The notes below the pieces were generated by a model. That model was given only the letters and a program-made list of their open reading frames with translations. It had not been told where the DNA came from and searched no databases. A program made the position numbers and the translations under genes. Shown one piece after another: positions 9,216 to 16,072 of a stretch of DNA of 25,085 nt. Source of the stretch: a virus; IMG/VR virus record IMGVR_UViG_3300034374_003448, positions 1 to 25,085 of that record; one strand, given 5' to 3'. Every line of letters starts with the position of its first letter. Position 1 is the first letter of the stretch.

Positions 9216-9465
9216 ACAGATAGCGGAAGCTATATGGGTTTAGCATTTTGCTTGTGGCACCTCCTAGAGCAATCATCTCATCTCTAATAGCTTTATTATT
9301 CTCCCTTTGGTTTTCTAATAGGGTACGCAGGTTACTATAACGCCTTTCATCATGCGCCTTTCTGGCTAAGACTAAGTGCTCTCTTAAGTCTTGGATCTTT
9401 TCTTTAATGTTTTCAATCTGTTCTAGTAGCTCGTCGTCTGACATGTCATTATAATTTTGAGTCAT
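9208..9465 (-). CDS. Small coiled-coil hypothetical protein
   Basis: An 85-residue protein that is almost wholly helical. Residues 8-68 are rich in Leu, Glu, Lys, Arg and Gln with heptad-like spacing, predicting a coiled coil; the C-terminal 15 residues are aromatic and non-helical. It lies between the Cas4-like exonuclease (2 bases upstream) and endonuclease I (8-base overlap), so it may be an oligomeric accessory to recombination. No family is recognised. Confidence 0.7.
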   Translation of the reverse strand: MTQNYNDMSDDELLEQIENIKEKIQDLREHLVLARKAHDERRYSNLRTLLENQRENNKAIRDEMIALGGATSKMLNPYSFRYLYV

Positions 9466-9467
9466 TT

Positions 9468-10316
9468 TTATTCCTTTATATAAACGTAATCTACATCTGC
9501 TGCATTCCTAGCAGATGATGGGATAGATGGACGTGTATCTAAACCGGGCCAACAGTCCCTCTTAAAATCACAGAACTTACAGGTATCTGACAATACCTTA
9601 TTTCCTGTGGCCTTGCCTCTAAAAGTTTCGTCTACAGCTGTGTAGTCTCTTTCAAATTTATTCTCCTCTAGCCTCCTTACTTTTTGTAGAAGCTGTGTGC
9701 AAACAGCATCAACGTCTACACCATTAGCTTCTACGTACTTAAACTGGCCGTTGGCTTTATTGATAACCCACCAACCACCAATCTTCTTGCCAGATGCTTT
9801 TGCATAGCCAGCAAGTTGTCCTATATAGCCAAAGGCATCACTCTTTTCAAGGCTTTCTAAAGAACTAAATTTATTTTGATATGACCAAGGTGATGCAGAC
9901 TTAATATCATCAATAGCACCATTGATGCTTAAGTCCGTAGTTCCTTTAACTTCTATTCCATCGCCAAGCTTTAAGACAACCTCTTCGCTACCTTCGTATT
10001 GAACTCCTGCCTCTGTAAGCAGCCCTTTAAATACGGCTTCAACGATGTCACCCATCATCATATTCATAACAAAGTTATAGGAGCGCCCTTCTGCCACCTC
10101 TGGTTTGTTTTTCTCATACCAAAGTTGGCAATAAGGACGCCCTATGTTTGACATTCGGATGTGAAAGGCATCCCTTTTACCCCCTCTGAACTGACGTACA
10201 AGAGCTTCCTTAACGTCTGAGGTAATCTGATTTATAGTATTTTCAGATACCTCTGCGTCTTTCTCGCGCAGACGAGAAAGGAGAATATGTAATGCCAATT
10301 CAGAGGGGTGGTTCAT
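9468..10316 (-). CDS. Cas4-like PD-(D/E)XK exonuclease with probable Fe-S cluster
   Basis: A 282-residue protein with a PD-(D/E)XK core: GD (D90), GTTDLSI (D128), DDIKS (D137, K139) and a QLAGYA motif (Q167). Four cysteines, C63 near the N-terminus and C246, C249, C255 near the C-terminus, match the 4Fe-4S arrangement of Cas4/AddB-like nucleases. The expected activity is single-strand exonuclease, equivalent to the role of T7 gp6 in recombination and host DNA breakdown. Its ATG overlaps the TAA of the SSB-like gene (TAATG), linking the two. Fe-S binding is inferred from the cysteine spacing. Confidence 0.87.
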   Translation of the reverse strand: MNHPSELALHILLSRLREKDAEVSENTINQITSDVKEALVRQFRGGKRDAFHIRMSNIGRPYCQLWYEKNKPEVAEGRSYNFVMNMMMGDIVEAVFKGLLTEAGVQYEGSEEVVLKLGDGIEVKGTTDLSINGAIDDIKSASPWSYQNKFSSLESLEKSDAFGYIGQLAGYAKASGKKIGGWWVINKANGQFKYVEANGVDVDAVCTQLLQKVRRLEENKFERDYTAVDETFRGKATGNKVLSDTCKFCDFKRDCWPGLDTRPSIPSSARNAADVDYVYIKE

Positions 10317-11215
10317 TATGCAGCTTCTCCTTCAACCTCAATGAAGCTGTCTAACAAGGCGTTTTGTCCGCTCGGTAGATCATCCCCATTAACTTTTGTG
10401 TCCCACTGACGTAGGACATAGCTGTTGTAGTTGTTCACCCAATCTAAGAAGGACTCAAAAAGCGCCTGCTCCTCTCCATTAATGTCAAACTTATTAGAGA
10501 GGTCTAGATCAAGCTTAGGTAGATAGAAGGATTCTCCGTTAGGCAAGGCTCTTTCCGTTGAAGAGACATTGATCCTACGGTGCATAGGTAGTTCTTTACG
10601 TGAATAGAGAGAACGGAAAGGAGCATTGCTATCCTTGAAGGCATCCCTATTATCAATCTCCCAGATCACTGGGATGTCTTTTTCTAAGTCAACCTGCTCT
10701 CCAGATGCATTGACTACACCATAAAGAGTTACTGTACCAAAGATAGCACGAGTACGCTTAATCTGTTTAATAACGGACTTAAGAGCATCAGGAACAGCGT
10801 TCCAATCTTTGATATAGCCCGCGGGCTTACCACAATTGAAACCCCCTTCTGTGTCTTTTAAATCGCTATTAAGGTCTGTTGCCATAACAGTCTTGATAAA
10901 CTTGTTAGGTTCATCTCCGCTCCCCCGCACAAAGCGTTTATACAAAACGCGCTGCATGTAGGGGCGTAGGTGCGCAGACTCTGCATAGAAAAGCTCTCTC
11001 GTATCTGCGTTTTCTAATTTGACGTATCCTGCTTCGACTACTTCTACATTGACCATTTTACCTTTGACTTCTTGCTTACCTACAATAGGTTTCTGCAATA
11101 GTCCAAGTCGGGATAGGCTGTTGGTCCGCGTTTCTGAGCCTTCAGATGCGAGCAACATACCAGCAGCTTTAGCTAGATCAGCAAAGCTGTTATTCGTCGT
11201 CATAAGTTCAGTCAT
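10316..11215 (-). CDS. Probable phage single-stranded DNA-binding protein
   Basis: A 299-residue protein between the DNA polymerase and the recombination exonuclease. Its middle (about 155-200) is beta-strand rich (RAIFGTVTLYGVV), and the C-terminus is acidic and ends near an aromatic residue (SFIEVEGEAA), as in phage ssDNA-binding proteins such as T7 gp2.5, whose acidic tail binds polymerase and helicase. I cannot show homology by eye, so the functional call is an inference from tail chemistry and neighbours. The ATG at 11215 has GGAG 6 bases upstream. A consensus promoter at 11243-11271 gives it dedicated transcription, fitting a protein needed in large amounts. Confidence 0.5.
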   Translation of the reverse strand: MTELMTTNNSFADLAKAAGMLLASEGSETRTNSLSRLGLLQKPIVGKQEVKGKMVNVEVVEAGYVKLENADTRELFYAESAHLRPYMQRVLYKRFVRGSGDEPNKFIKTVMATDLNSDLKDTEGGFNCGKPAGYIKDWNAVPDALKSVIKQIKRTRAIFGTVTLYGVVNASGEQVDLEKDIPVIWEIDNRDAFKDSNAPFRSLYSRKELPMHRRINVSSTERALPNGESFYLPKLDLDLSNKFDINGEEQALFESFLDWVNNYNSYVLRQWDTKVNGDDLPSGQNALLDSFIEVEGEAA

Positions 11216-11242
11216 GTTTTACTCCATAAAAAAAGGAAGAGA

Positions 11243-11271
11243 GTTATATCACTCAACCTCTTTTGTGTCAA
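11243..11271 (-). promoter_or_regulatory. Sigma70-like promoter for the SSB-like gene
   Basis: On the - strand there is TTGACA, a 17-base spacer and TATAAC, 28 bases upstream of the SSB-like start codon. This is a consensus -35 box with one mismatch in the -10 box at optimal spacing. The -35 box lies inside the last codons of the polymerase gene and the -10 box ends beyond its stop. It suggests that host RNA polymerase re-initiates here to boost the replication/recombination block downstream. Confidence 0.72.
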
Positions 11272-13288
11272 GCCAATTCGGTCCTATTTTTGCCTCTAAA
11301 AGAAGAGGCACATTAAAGTCTATGTCCCATTGCTGGTCGATAAGACGCTTAAGATTTTTGTTAGTTTTGTCTATTACGGATAGTGCATCTTTTACCTCCT
11401 CTGGATGTACGTCTAAGACGATAGAATCATGTACTGTGTTTACAATACATGTATTCAAACCTTCTAATTGCTCCTCAATATAGATGAGGGCAAGTGGTAC
11501 AATGTCCGCAGTAGCAAACGATTGTACTGGATAGTTCTTTATCTGCGTGAAGAATGTAGGTGTGCCATTTGCCCTACGTTCAATGTTAGGAAAAGCAAAC
11601 TGCCTACCAGAAGGTGTAGTTATACGGCCCTCATTTAAGGCTTCTTTGGCGAGTTCCCTATGCCAACGCGCAATGCCTTGGTACTTTTCTCCAAAGTGTT
11701 CATAGTATGTGGCTTCGGCAGAAGATCGTCCAAACCCGGTAGCTCCGTAGAGAGGGGCGAAGGTGTGGGCTTTTGCCTCTTGGCGAGTTGTAGGTTGGCC
11801 TGCATTACTGATAACCTGTGCTGTATAGGAATGTACATCGAACCCATTGCTTACTTCCTGTATAGCTGTTTGATCCTGAGACAGATATGCAGCTACTCGA
11901 AATTCCAATTGAGCAAAGTCAGCCTCTAGTATCTGGCCATTTTCCCACCGCGATACAAAACACCTCTTGACGGGGAAGGTTCCGCCGCGCGGCATGTTCT
12001 GCATGTTAGGATTTCGGCCAGAAAAACGACCTGTAGATGTAACAGCCTGTGTAAGCTGTACATGTAACTTTTTATCGTCCTTTGTAAAGGAACTAATACC
12101 CTCGACGAAGGAAGATAAATATGTCTCTATTGCACTTAGGCGCATAACCTTACTCAAGAAATTGTGAGCAACATCTTTCTTTAAGGAAATAGCAGTAGAA
12201 GCCAGTGTTGTCAAGTCAGACTTATTTGTACTAAATCCATTGGCTGTAACCCACTTCTCATTAGGTGCGCTAAACTTTAGCCCAGCTAGTTCATTAGTAG
12301 ATACAAACAGATAGCCTTCTCCCTCGCAGCCATTGCACTTAGTAGGTTTGGAGAAAGGCTTTCCATCCTTTTTTGTTTTGAAGATTTTCCCTTTGCCGTA
12401 GCAAACTTTACACTGTCTAGCTGTCTTCTTGTATATGAGTTCACTACCACAGGATACTGCACTTCTAAATTCCGCTGCATTCATTCCTCTATGAAATAGG
12501 TCTGGCCAACTCTTTTTATCTAGTGGCTTTCTAGAATAGATTACCCAAGATAACTGCTCTGGGCTGTTTAGATTTATGGGATAGTCCCCCATAAGCTTGT
12601 TTGTATTCTCATCTAACTCTTTGATTAGTTGCTGACGTTCATCTGTGTACTGAACACGAACGTCTTCTAAGACTTCCTTATCTACAGAGAAACCGCTCTT
12701 ATTCATCTTGGCTAATGACAAAGCAACCCTGTTCGTTAGTTGCACAGTAGAAGTAAGACTTACATTATCAGGTCTCTGTAGATCTGAAAGGTGAGCTGTA
12801 TATAAAAGTTCTGTTACAGCTAAGTCATCTAGGAGATAAGAAGACAGTTCATCATGAGGAATATCAGCTACGCTAACATCCTCTTTTAGGTATTGCTTAA
12901 GAGTGTCCTGCTTCTTTATAGGCAAGCAGCGACGTTCTGCGCAAGCCTCCAAAGAGAGGGGGTTCTTTAACCCCTTATGTAAGAGGTATTCTACTAGCAT
13001 GGTATCCCAAACAGGATTATCATACGTTAAGCCTACCTCCCACAACCACGTTAGATCATGTACAATATTGTGACCAATCATGAGAGTAGTTTTAGATAGA
13101 ATATCCTGTAGCTCTTGCTTATTGCTGACATACCGAGTATCGCTATGGTTGTAAGTAAAAAGTCTCGACTCACCCCCCAAAAATTTGACCCCTACCATCA
13201 CTAAACTATTAGTAGATTCGTAGGGGTCTAAGTGTTTCTTGCCGTTCTTAGTTGTAACCGTATTCTCAACGTCTAAGACGATTTGCAT
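11249..13288 (-). CDS. polA: Family-A DNA polymerase with 3'-5' exonuclease and DnaJ-like zinc insertion
   Basis: A 679-residue replicative polymerase. Exonuclease motifs: DVE (D6, E8), GHNIVHD (N74, D78) and YLLDD (D155). Residues 293-328 hold two CxxCxGxG units (C293, C296, C318, C321), the DnaJ zinc-finger signature; an insertion of this kind was described in SAR116 phage HMO-2011. Polymerase motif A is ADFAQLEFR (D457), motif B R502-K506-F510-Y514 and motif C VHDS (H620, D621). The residue equivalent to E. coli F762 is Phe (F510), unlike Tyr in T7. The start follows GGAG by 7 bases. No separate thioredoxin-binding insertion is apparent. Confidence 0.96.
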   Translation of the reverse strand: MQIVLDVENTVTTKNGKKHLDPYESTNSLVMVGVKFLGGESRLFTYNHSDTRYVSNKQELQDILSKTTLMIGHNIVHDLTWLWEVGLTYDNPVWDTMLVEYLLHKGLKNPLSLEACAERRCLPIKKQDTLKQYLKEDVSVADIPHDELSSYLLDDLAVTELLYTAHLSDLQRPDNVSLTSTVQLTNRVALSLAKMNKSGFSVDKEVLEDVRVQYTDERQQLIKELDENTNKLMGDYPINLNSPEQLSWVIYSRKPLDKKSWPDLFHRGMNAAEFRSAVSCGSELIYKKTARQCKVCYGKGKIFKTKKDGKPFSKPTKCNGCEGEGYLFVSTNELAGLKFSAPNEKWVTANGFSTNKSDLTTLASTAISLKKDVAHNFLSKVMRLSAIETYLSSFVEGISSFTKDDKKLHVQLTQAVTSTGRFSGRNPNMQNMPRGGTFPVKRCFVSRWENGQILEADFAQLEFRVAAYLSQDQTAIQEVSNGFDVHSYTAQVISNAGQPTTRQEAKAHTFAPLYGATGFGRSSAEATYYEHFGEKYQGIARWHRELAKEALNEGRITTPSGRQFAFPNIERRANGTPTFFTQIKNYPVQSFATADIVPLALIYIEEQLEGLNTCIVNTVHDSIVLDVHPEEVKDALSVIDKTNKNLKRLIDQQWDIDFNVPLLLEAKIGPNWLDTKEVE

Positions 13289-13297
13289 TGAGTACTC

Positions 13298-13477
13298 CTA
13301 ATGCAAGGGAGGAGGGGCATTCGAATGTTCGAAAACTAATCCCCAGTAGTCACATAGATTTTTATACGCCTCCCATATACAATAGAGGTCATCAGGTGTG
13401 AAGCTGTCATCATTCTGCATCCTACTCCTTAGCTTAGTGGTTATCTGTAGCAGCATATAGCAGTCAGGAGAAAACAT
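13298..13477 (-). CDS. Small hypothetical protein between deaminase and polymerase
   Basis: A 59-residue reading frame filling most of the gap between the deaminase and polymerase genes. Its ATG has GGAGG 5 bases upstream, and its TAG is immediately followed by GAG, so that stop and Shine-Dalgarno of the polymerase gene overlap. The first 45 residues are likely helical (SPDCYMLLQITTKLRSR, then DLYCIWEAYKNLCDYW), with three cysteines and an aromatic patch; the tail is Pro-rich. No family is recognised. Coding support comes from the ribosome site, snug fit and amphipathic pattern. Confidence 0.62.
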   Translation of the reverse strand: MFSPDCYMLLQITTKLRSRMQNDDSFTPDDLYCIWEAYKNLCDYWGLVFEHSNAPPPLH

Positions 13478-13488
13478 AATAGCCTCCG

Positions 13489-13926
13489 TCAGGTGTAATC
13501 GAACAGCGACATTGACGAATGCCTACGTTCAGCGACATTAAAGACACCACATCGCCTATCGTTTATAGAGTAGTATACAGTACGTAATTCAGCCTCTATG
13601 ATAAATTGGGTGCATACTTTACACGGCTTAGATAAAGCCATAGATGAGTCCGCAAGTATTCTACAAACGTATAAGTCTAGACCTTTACAGTTGTCTAGTC
13701 CGTACCTGAAGAGAGCATGTTGTTCAGCGTGTAAATGTGGCCACTGTGTTCTATGACGCAGAAGGGGGTGTGTCTTATAACTGTTTACACCAGAACAAAC
13801 TACGTATTTATCTACGAGTACTGCACCTAAACGAAACCTGCTGCCTTTGCTGGAATGTACGCCGGGTGTAGTCAAGGCAGCAGTTCTCGCGTGTTCAAGA
13901 AACTTGTTTACGTAGTATTTACTCAT
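13489..13926 (-). CDS. Deoxycytidylate/cytidine deaminase family protein
   Basis: A 145-residue zinc deaminase. The zinc and proton-shuttle motif HAE is at 66-68 (LHAEQHAL), and PCKVC at 101-105 supplies two cysteine ligands (C102, C105). Phage homologues convert dCMP to dUMP, the substrate of thymidylate synthase; ThyX is encoded two genes upstream, which supports dCMP as substrate. A nucleoside or tRNA substrate cannot be excluded from sequence alone. The ATG overlaps the TGA of the preceding gene (ATGA, 13923-13926). Confidence 0.8.
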   Translation of the reverse strand: MSKYYVNKFLEHARTAALTTPGVHSSKGSRFRLGAVLVDKYVVCSGVNSYKTHPLLRHRTQWPHLHAEQHALFRYGLDNCKGLDLYVCRILADSSMALSKPCKVCTQFIIEAELRTVYYSINDRRCGVFNVAERRHSSMSLFDYT

Positions 13927-14201
13927 GCCTTTCTATCTAACATAAAGCGTGCCGCATCTATTGCCATATGTACGTTGTTTTCAAAGGCAGACAAAAGAAG
14001 TTTTAATGCTGTAGCATCAACGTCATTAAACCTACCATCAGGATATTGATAATCTTTAATCATAGACTGAATCATATCGTCGATGTTATAGTTAATTACT
14101 TTAGGTTCATCTGAATCATCACCAAACCATACTAGTATATCAAAGTTACCATCATCCGATAAAACCGTATCAACATCAAGCTTAATAGTTACGTACTTCA
14201 T
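13923..14201 (-). CDS. Hypothetical acidic protein between ThyX and deaminase
   Basis: A 92-residue acidic protein. The N-terminal half is beta-rich with Asp-rich turns (TIKLDVDTVLSDDG, ILVWFGDDSDE), and the C-terminal 40 residues form a likely helix pair ending in RKA. It starts 5 bases after the ThyX stop and couples to the deaminase through ATGA. No motif is recognised; location suggests, but does not show, a nucleotide-metabolism link. Confidence 0.65.
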   Translation of the reverse strand: MKYVTIKLDVDTVLSDDGNFDILVWFGDDSDEPKVINYNIDDMIQSMIKDYQYPDGRFNDVDATALKLLLSAFENNVHMAIDAARFMLDRKA

Positions 14202-14206
14202 TTGTA

Positions 14207-14869
14207 TTAGTCCCCTTGAACGAATTGGTTAATGTATGGAAACACATTTGAAATAGCAGTAGCGCATTTAACTGCTAATTGTCTGTGCTCTTTCTGTGTA
14301 TCCTTATGAGTACGAAGTTCTACATAGTGAATCCAACTACGCATTGTCCCATTAACATATAGCTTAGTGCGAGTCAATCCTTCTGGAAGGATACAACGAG
14401 CAACCTCTTTGGCTATGTCGCGTTTAAGTGCTTGGTCGTATAAACGAAACACATGACGGCATAACTCTTTCTGTGCGCCCTCCCACCAAGCCTTTAACTC
14501 AGAATCGTTAGCAGCTAAGGAATTTTGTCTGTTGGTATAATCTTGTAGCCTAACCTCTCTGGCGTCTGCTAAAGTTTCTGTGGCTGAATACCTTTGACTA
14601 AACTCTTGTGCTGAAAAACTTCTATGCCTAAGCATTTGTCTAGAAATATCCCTAGACGTTTCTATTTCTAGAACAACATTAACCATTTCAAATGGAGACC
14701 AGTGCTTATGTCTAATTAGATACTTAAGTAGCTTATCTCCAGATAGATTTTCCATCTGGGCCGTAGGATTAGATACTCTAGCAAAGTAAACTATCGCATC
14801 CTCCATAGCGGCAGGTTGGTTAGGAACAATGGGCGCTACAGTCCACCCAGCTAACGACGCACTAGCCAT
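14207..14869 (-). CDS. thyX: Flavin-dependent thymidylate synthase ThyX
   Basis: A 220-residue ThyX that methylates dUMP to dTMP using FAD, NADPH and methylene-tetrahydrofolate. The ThyX signature RHR-x7-S is exact at residues 81-91, followed by QRYS. The N-terminal RVSNP (31-35) and HWSPFE (56-61) segments are also typical. I chose the ATG at 14869 because AGGAG lies just upstream; the frame is open for 12 more codons, but that stretch overlaps the previous gene. The start is two bases after the stop of the upstream gene. Confidence 0.94.
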   Translation of the reverse strand: MASASLAGWTVAPIVPNQPAAMEDAIVYFARVSNPTAQMENLSGDKLLKYLIRHKHWSPFEMVNVVLEIETSRDISRQMLRHRSFSAQEFSQRYSATETLADAREVRLQDYTNRQNSLAANDSELKAWWEGAQKELCRHVFRLYDQALKRDIAKEVARCILPEGLTRTKLYVNGTMRSWIHYVELRTHKDTQKEHRQLAVKCATAISNVFPYINQFVQGD

Positions 14870-14870
14870 T

Positions 14871-15068
14871 TCATTCTCCTGTTTTGCACCAATCAAAAAA
14901 CTCATCGTAGTTCATAAAGAACCTAAGCACAGTTATGAATGCTTTGCGTAGGTCTTCATCACTCTTGTCTATGTCTTTATATAAGTCAACAAGAACTTTT
15001 TTTACAAGAGTTTCTGCGGCACCATGGCTCACCTTTATACTGCTGTTAATATTTAGGCTATATTCCAT
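14871..15068 (-). CDS. Small hypothetical protein upstream of ThyX
   Basis: A 65-residue protein, mostly helical after residue 15 (AAETLVKKVLVDLYKDI and DLRKAFITVLRFF). The ATG follows GGAG within about 9 bases, and the stop lies against the ThyX start, whose Shine-Dalgarno sequence is inside this gene's last codons. It begins 32 bases after the tRNA-Arg gene in transcription order. No recognisable motif. Confidence 0.62.
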   Translation of the reverse strand: MEYSLNINSSIKVSHGAAETLVKKVLVDLYKDIDKSDEDLRKAFITVLRFFMNYDEFFDWCKTGE

Positions 15069-15100
15069 TATAACTACTCCTCAATCGCCCCTTATGTAGT

Positions 15101-15177
15101 TGGCGCACCCTAGAGGACTCGAACCTCTGACCCACAGATTAGAAGTCTGTTGCTCTATCCAACTGAGCTAAGAGTGC
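15101..15177 (-). tRNA. tRNA-Arg (anticodon UCU), CCA encoded
   Basis: A 77-base cloverleaf. The acceptor GCACTCT pairs with AGGGTGC (one G-U), the D loop is AGCTCAGTTGGATAGAGC, the anticodon stem ACAGA/TCTGT encloses a loop with TCT, and the T arm AGAGG-TTCGAGT-CCTCT is canonical. Discriminator G is followed by encoded CCA. It would read AGA and AGG, which are used heavily by this AT-rich phage and are the Arg codons of the Ser-X repeat genes. It lies inside the - strand operon, three bases beyond the upstream stop codon, so it is probably cut from a polycistronic transcript. Confidence 0.96.
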
Positions 15178-15180
15178 TTA

Positions 15181-15372
15181 TCAGTGTAGCGTATCGATAC
15201 CTAGTACCCAGTTCTCAGCACTATCTCTGTGGTAGTCTTCACTCTTTCCTAGGTAACTTTCTTCTCTGATCTTCTGGCCTTGTTCGTAGAAGACTACACA
15301 GAAACCACCTTCTTCCTTATAAACTTCAGACTTACGGTTATTTTCGTCATTGTAGTAGACTGAAAGTTTCAT
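15181..15372 (-). CDS. Small conserved-looking hypothetical protein
   Basis: A 63-residue protein with alternating charged and aromatic residues suggesting a small beta sheet (LSVYYNDEN, EVYKEEGGFCVVFYEQG) followed by a short helix. Its ATG has GGAG upstream, spaced about 7 bases, after the peptidase stop, and its TGA ends three bases before the tRNA-Arg gene. I recall similar short proteins in marine phages, but no function. Not assignable further. Confidence 0.62.
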   Translation of the reverse strand: MKLSVYYNDENNRKSEVYKEEGGFCVVFYEQGQKIREESYLGKSEDYHRDSAENWVLGIDTLH

Positions 15373-15381
15373 AAGAGTCTC

Positions 15382-15837
15382 CTACGGCAATTCAAAATGA
15401 GGAGAGTCGATGAATGGGGTACGACCCTCTCCTTTTCTTGTCTCTTCGTAAGAAGTTCTAGCGCCAATCATTGTACCTTCCCATTTACCAATGTCAGGTA
15501 CAGTCCATGCTGCCCCCCACCGTATAGGGACATTAATTTCTTTAGATACTAAAGCGACTGCCTCTGCAACTTCTGCAAAGGCGTCGTGATCCCAGACGAT
15601 ACTACCATTCTTATATACTAAAACGTCTACAGCATCACCTGTAATGTGCTTAGAGTTTAATGTCTTAGATTTTCCTGTGTCAAAAAGGTACTGCTGACGT
15701 TCTTCCGAACGTACACCTTCACCAATACCAAAGTCGATGGTAGACTTTAGAATTGCCATCTTCATAACAGTTTGAAGTAGCATATTTACACCTATTAAAT
15801 TTCTTAGTGAGCGATCACTGAACTTATACTGAGGCAT
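15382..15837 (-). CDS. M15-family L-alanyl-D-glutamate peptidase-like endolysin
   Basis: A 151-residue zinc peptidase resembling phage T5 endolysin and CwlK-type enzymes that cut peptidoglycan stem peptides. The GVRSEERQQYLF block (41-52), SKHITGDAVDV with zinc ligands H64 and D71, the RWGAAW strand (106-111) and PHFEL with H147 are all visible. Length is normal for a single catalytic domain and there is no signal peptide, so it would need a holin, which I could not identify in the window. Unusually, it sits among replication genes. GGAG precedes the ATG, which overlaps the upstream gene by 14 bases. Confidence 0.87.
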   Translation of the reverse strand: MPQYKFSDRSLRNLIGVNMLLQTVMKMAILKSTIDFGIGEGVRSEERQQYLFDTGKSKTLNSKHITGDAVDVLVYKNGSIVWDHDAFAEVAEAVALVSKEINVPIRWGAAWTVPDIGKWEGTMIGARTSYEETRKGEGRTPFIDSPHFELP

Positions 15838-16063
15838 TCTCTACTCCTGTCAGGAAGTATTTGGTATGTGACCATAACACAAAGACAGTCTCTTGTGCTT
15901 CAGTTATCAACTGAAATCCTTGTGCTGTATGGTTAATACCAACCACATTTTTTACGATAATGACATTTGCTTTGTCATCTTTGTCGTTCGTAAAGATTGT
16001 AACAGTGGTATTAGGCTCAAACTGGGTTTGAAGTTTTGTTGTACGAGCATTTGTTGTAGTCAT
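15824..16063 (-). CDS. Hypothetical beta-rich protein
   Basis: A 79-residue protein with a Thr-rich N-terminus and several short hydrophobic strands (TVTIFTND, NVIIVKNVVGI, ETVFVLWSH), suggesting a small beta barrel. There is no transmembrane segment of adequate length, so it is not an obvious holin. It starts 9 bases after the helicase stop with GGAG upstream, and overlaps the peptidase gene by 14 bases. No family is recognised. Confidence 0.65.
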   Translation of the reverse strand: MTTTNARTTKLQTQFEPNTTVTIFTNDKDDKANVIIVKNVVGINHTAQGFQLITEAQETVFVLWSHTKYFLTGVENASV

Positions 16064-16072
16064 ATTAATCTC

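Noticed and set aside
15101-15177. tRNA-Arg as a phage attachment site
   Set aside because: It is a complete functional-looking tRNA within an operon and about 3 kb from the integrase-like gene, with no partial tRNA duplicate seen.
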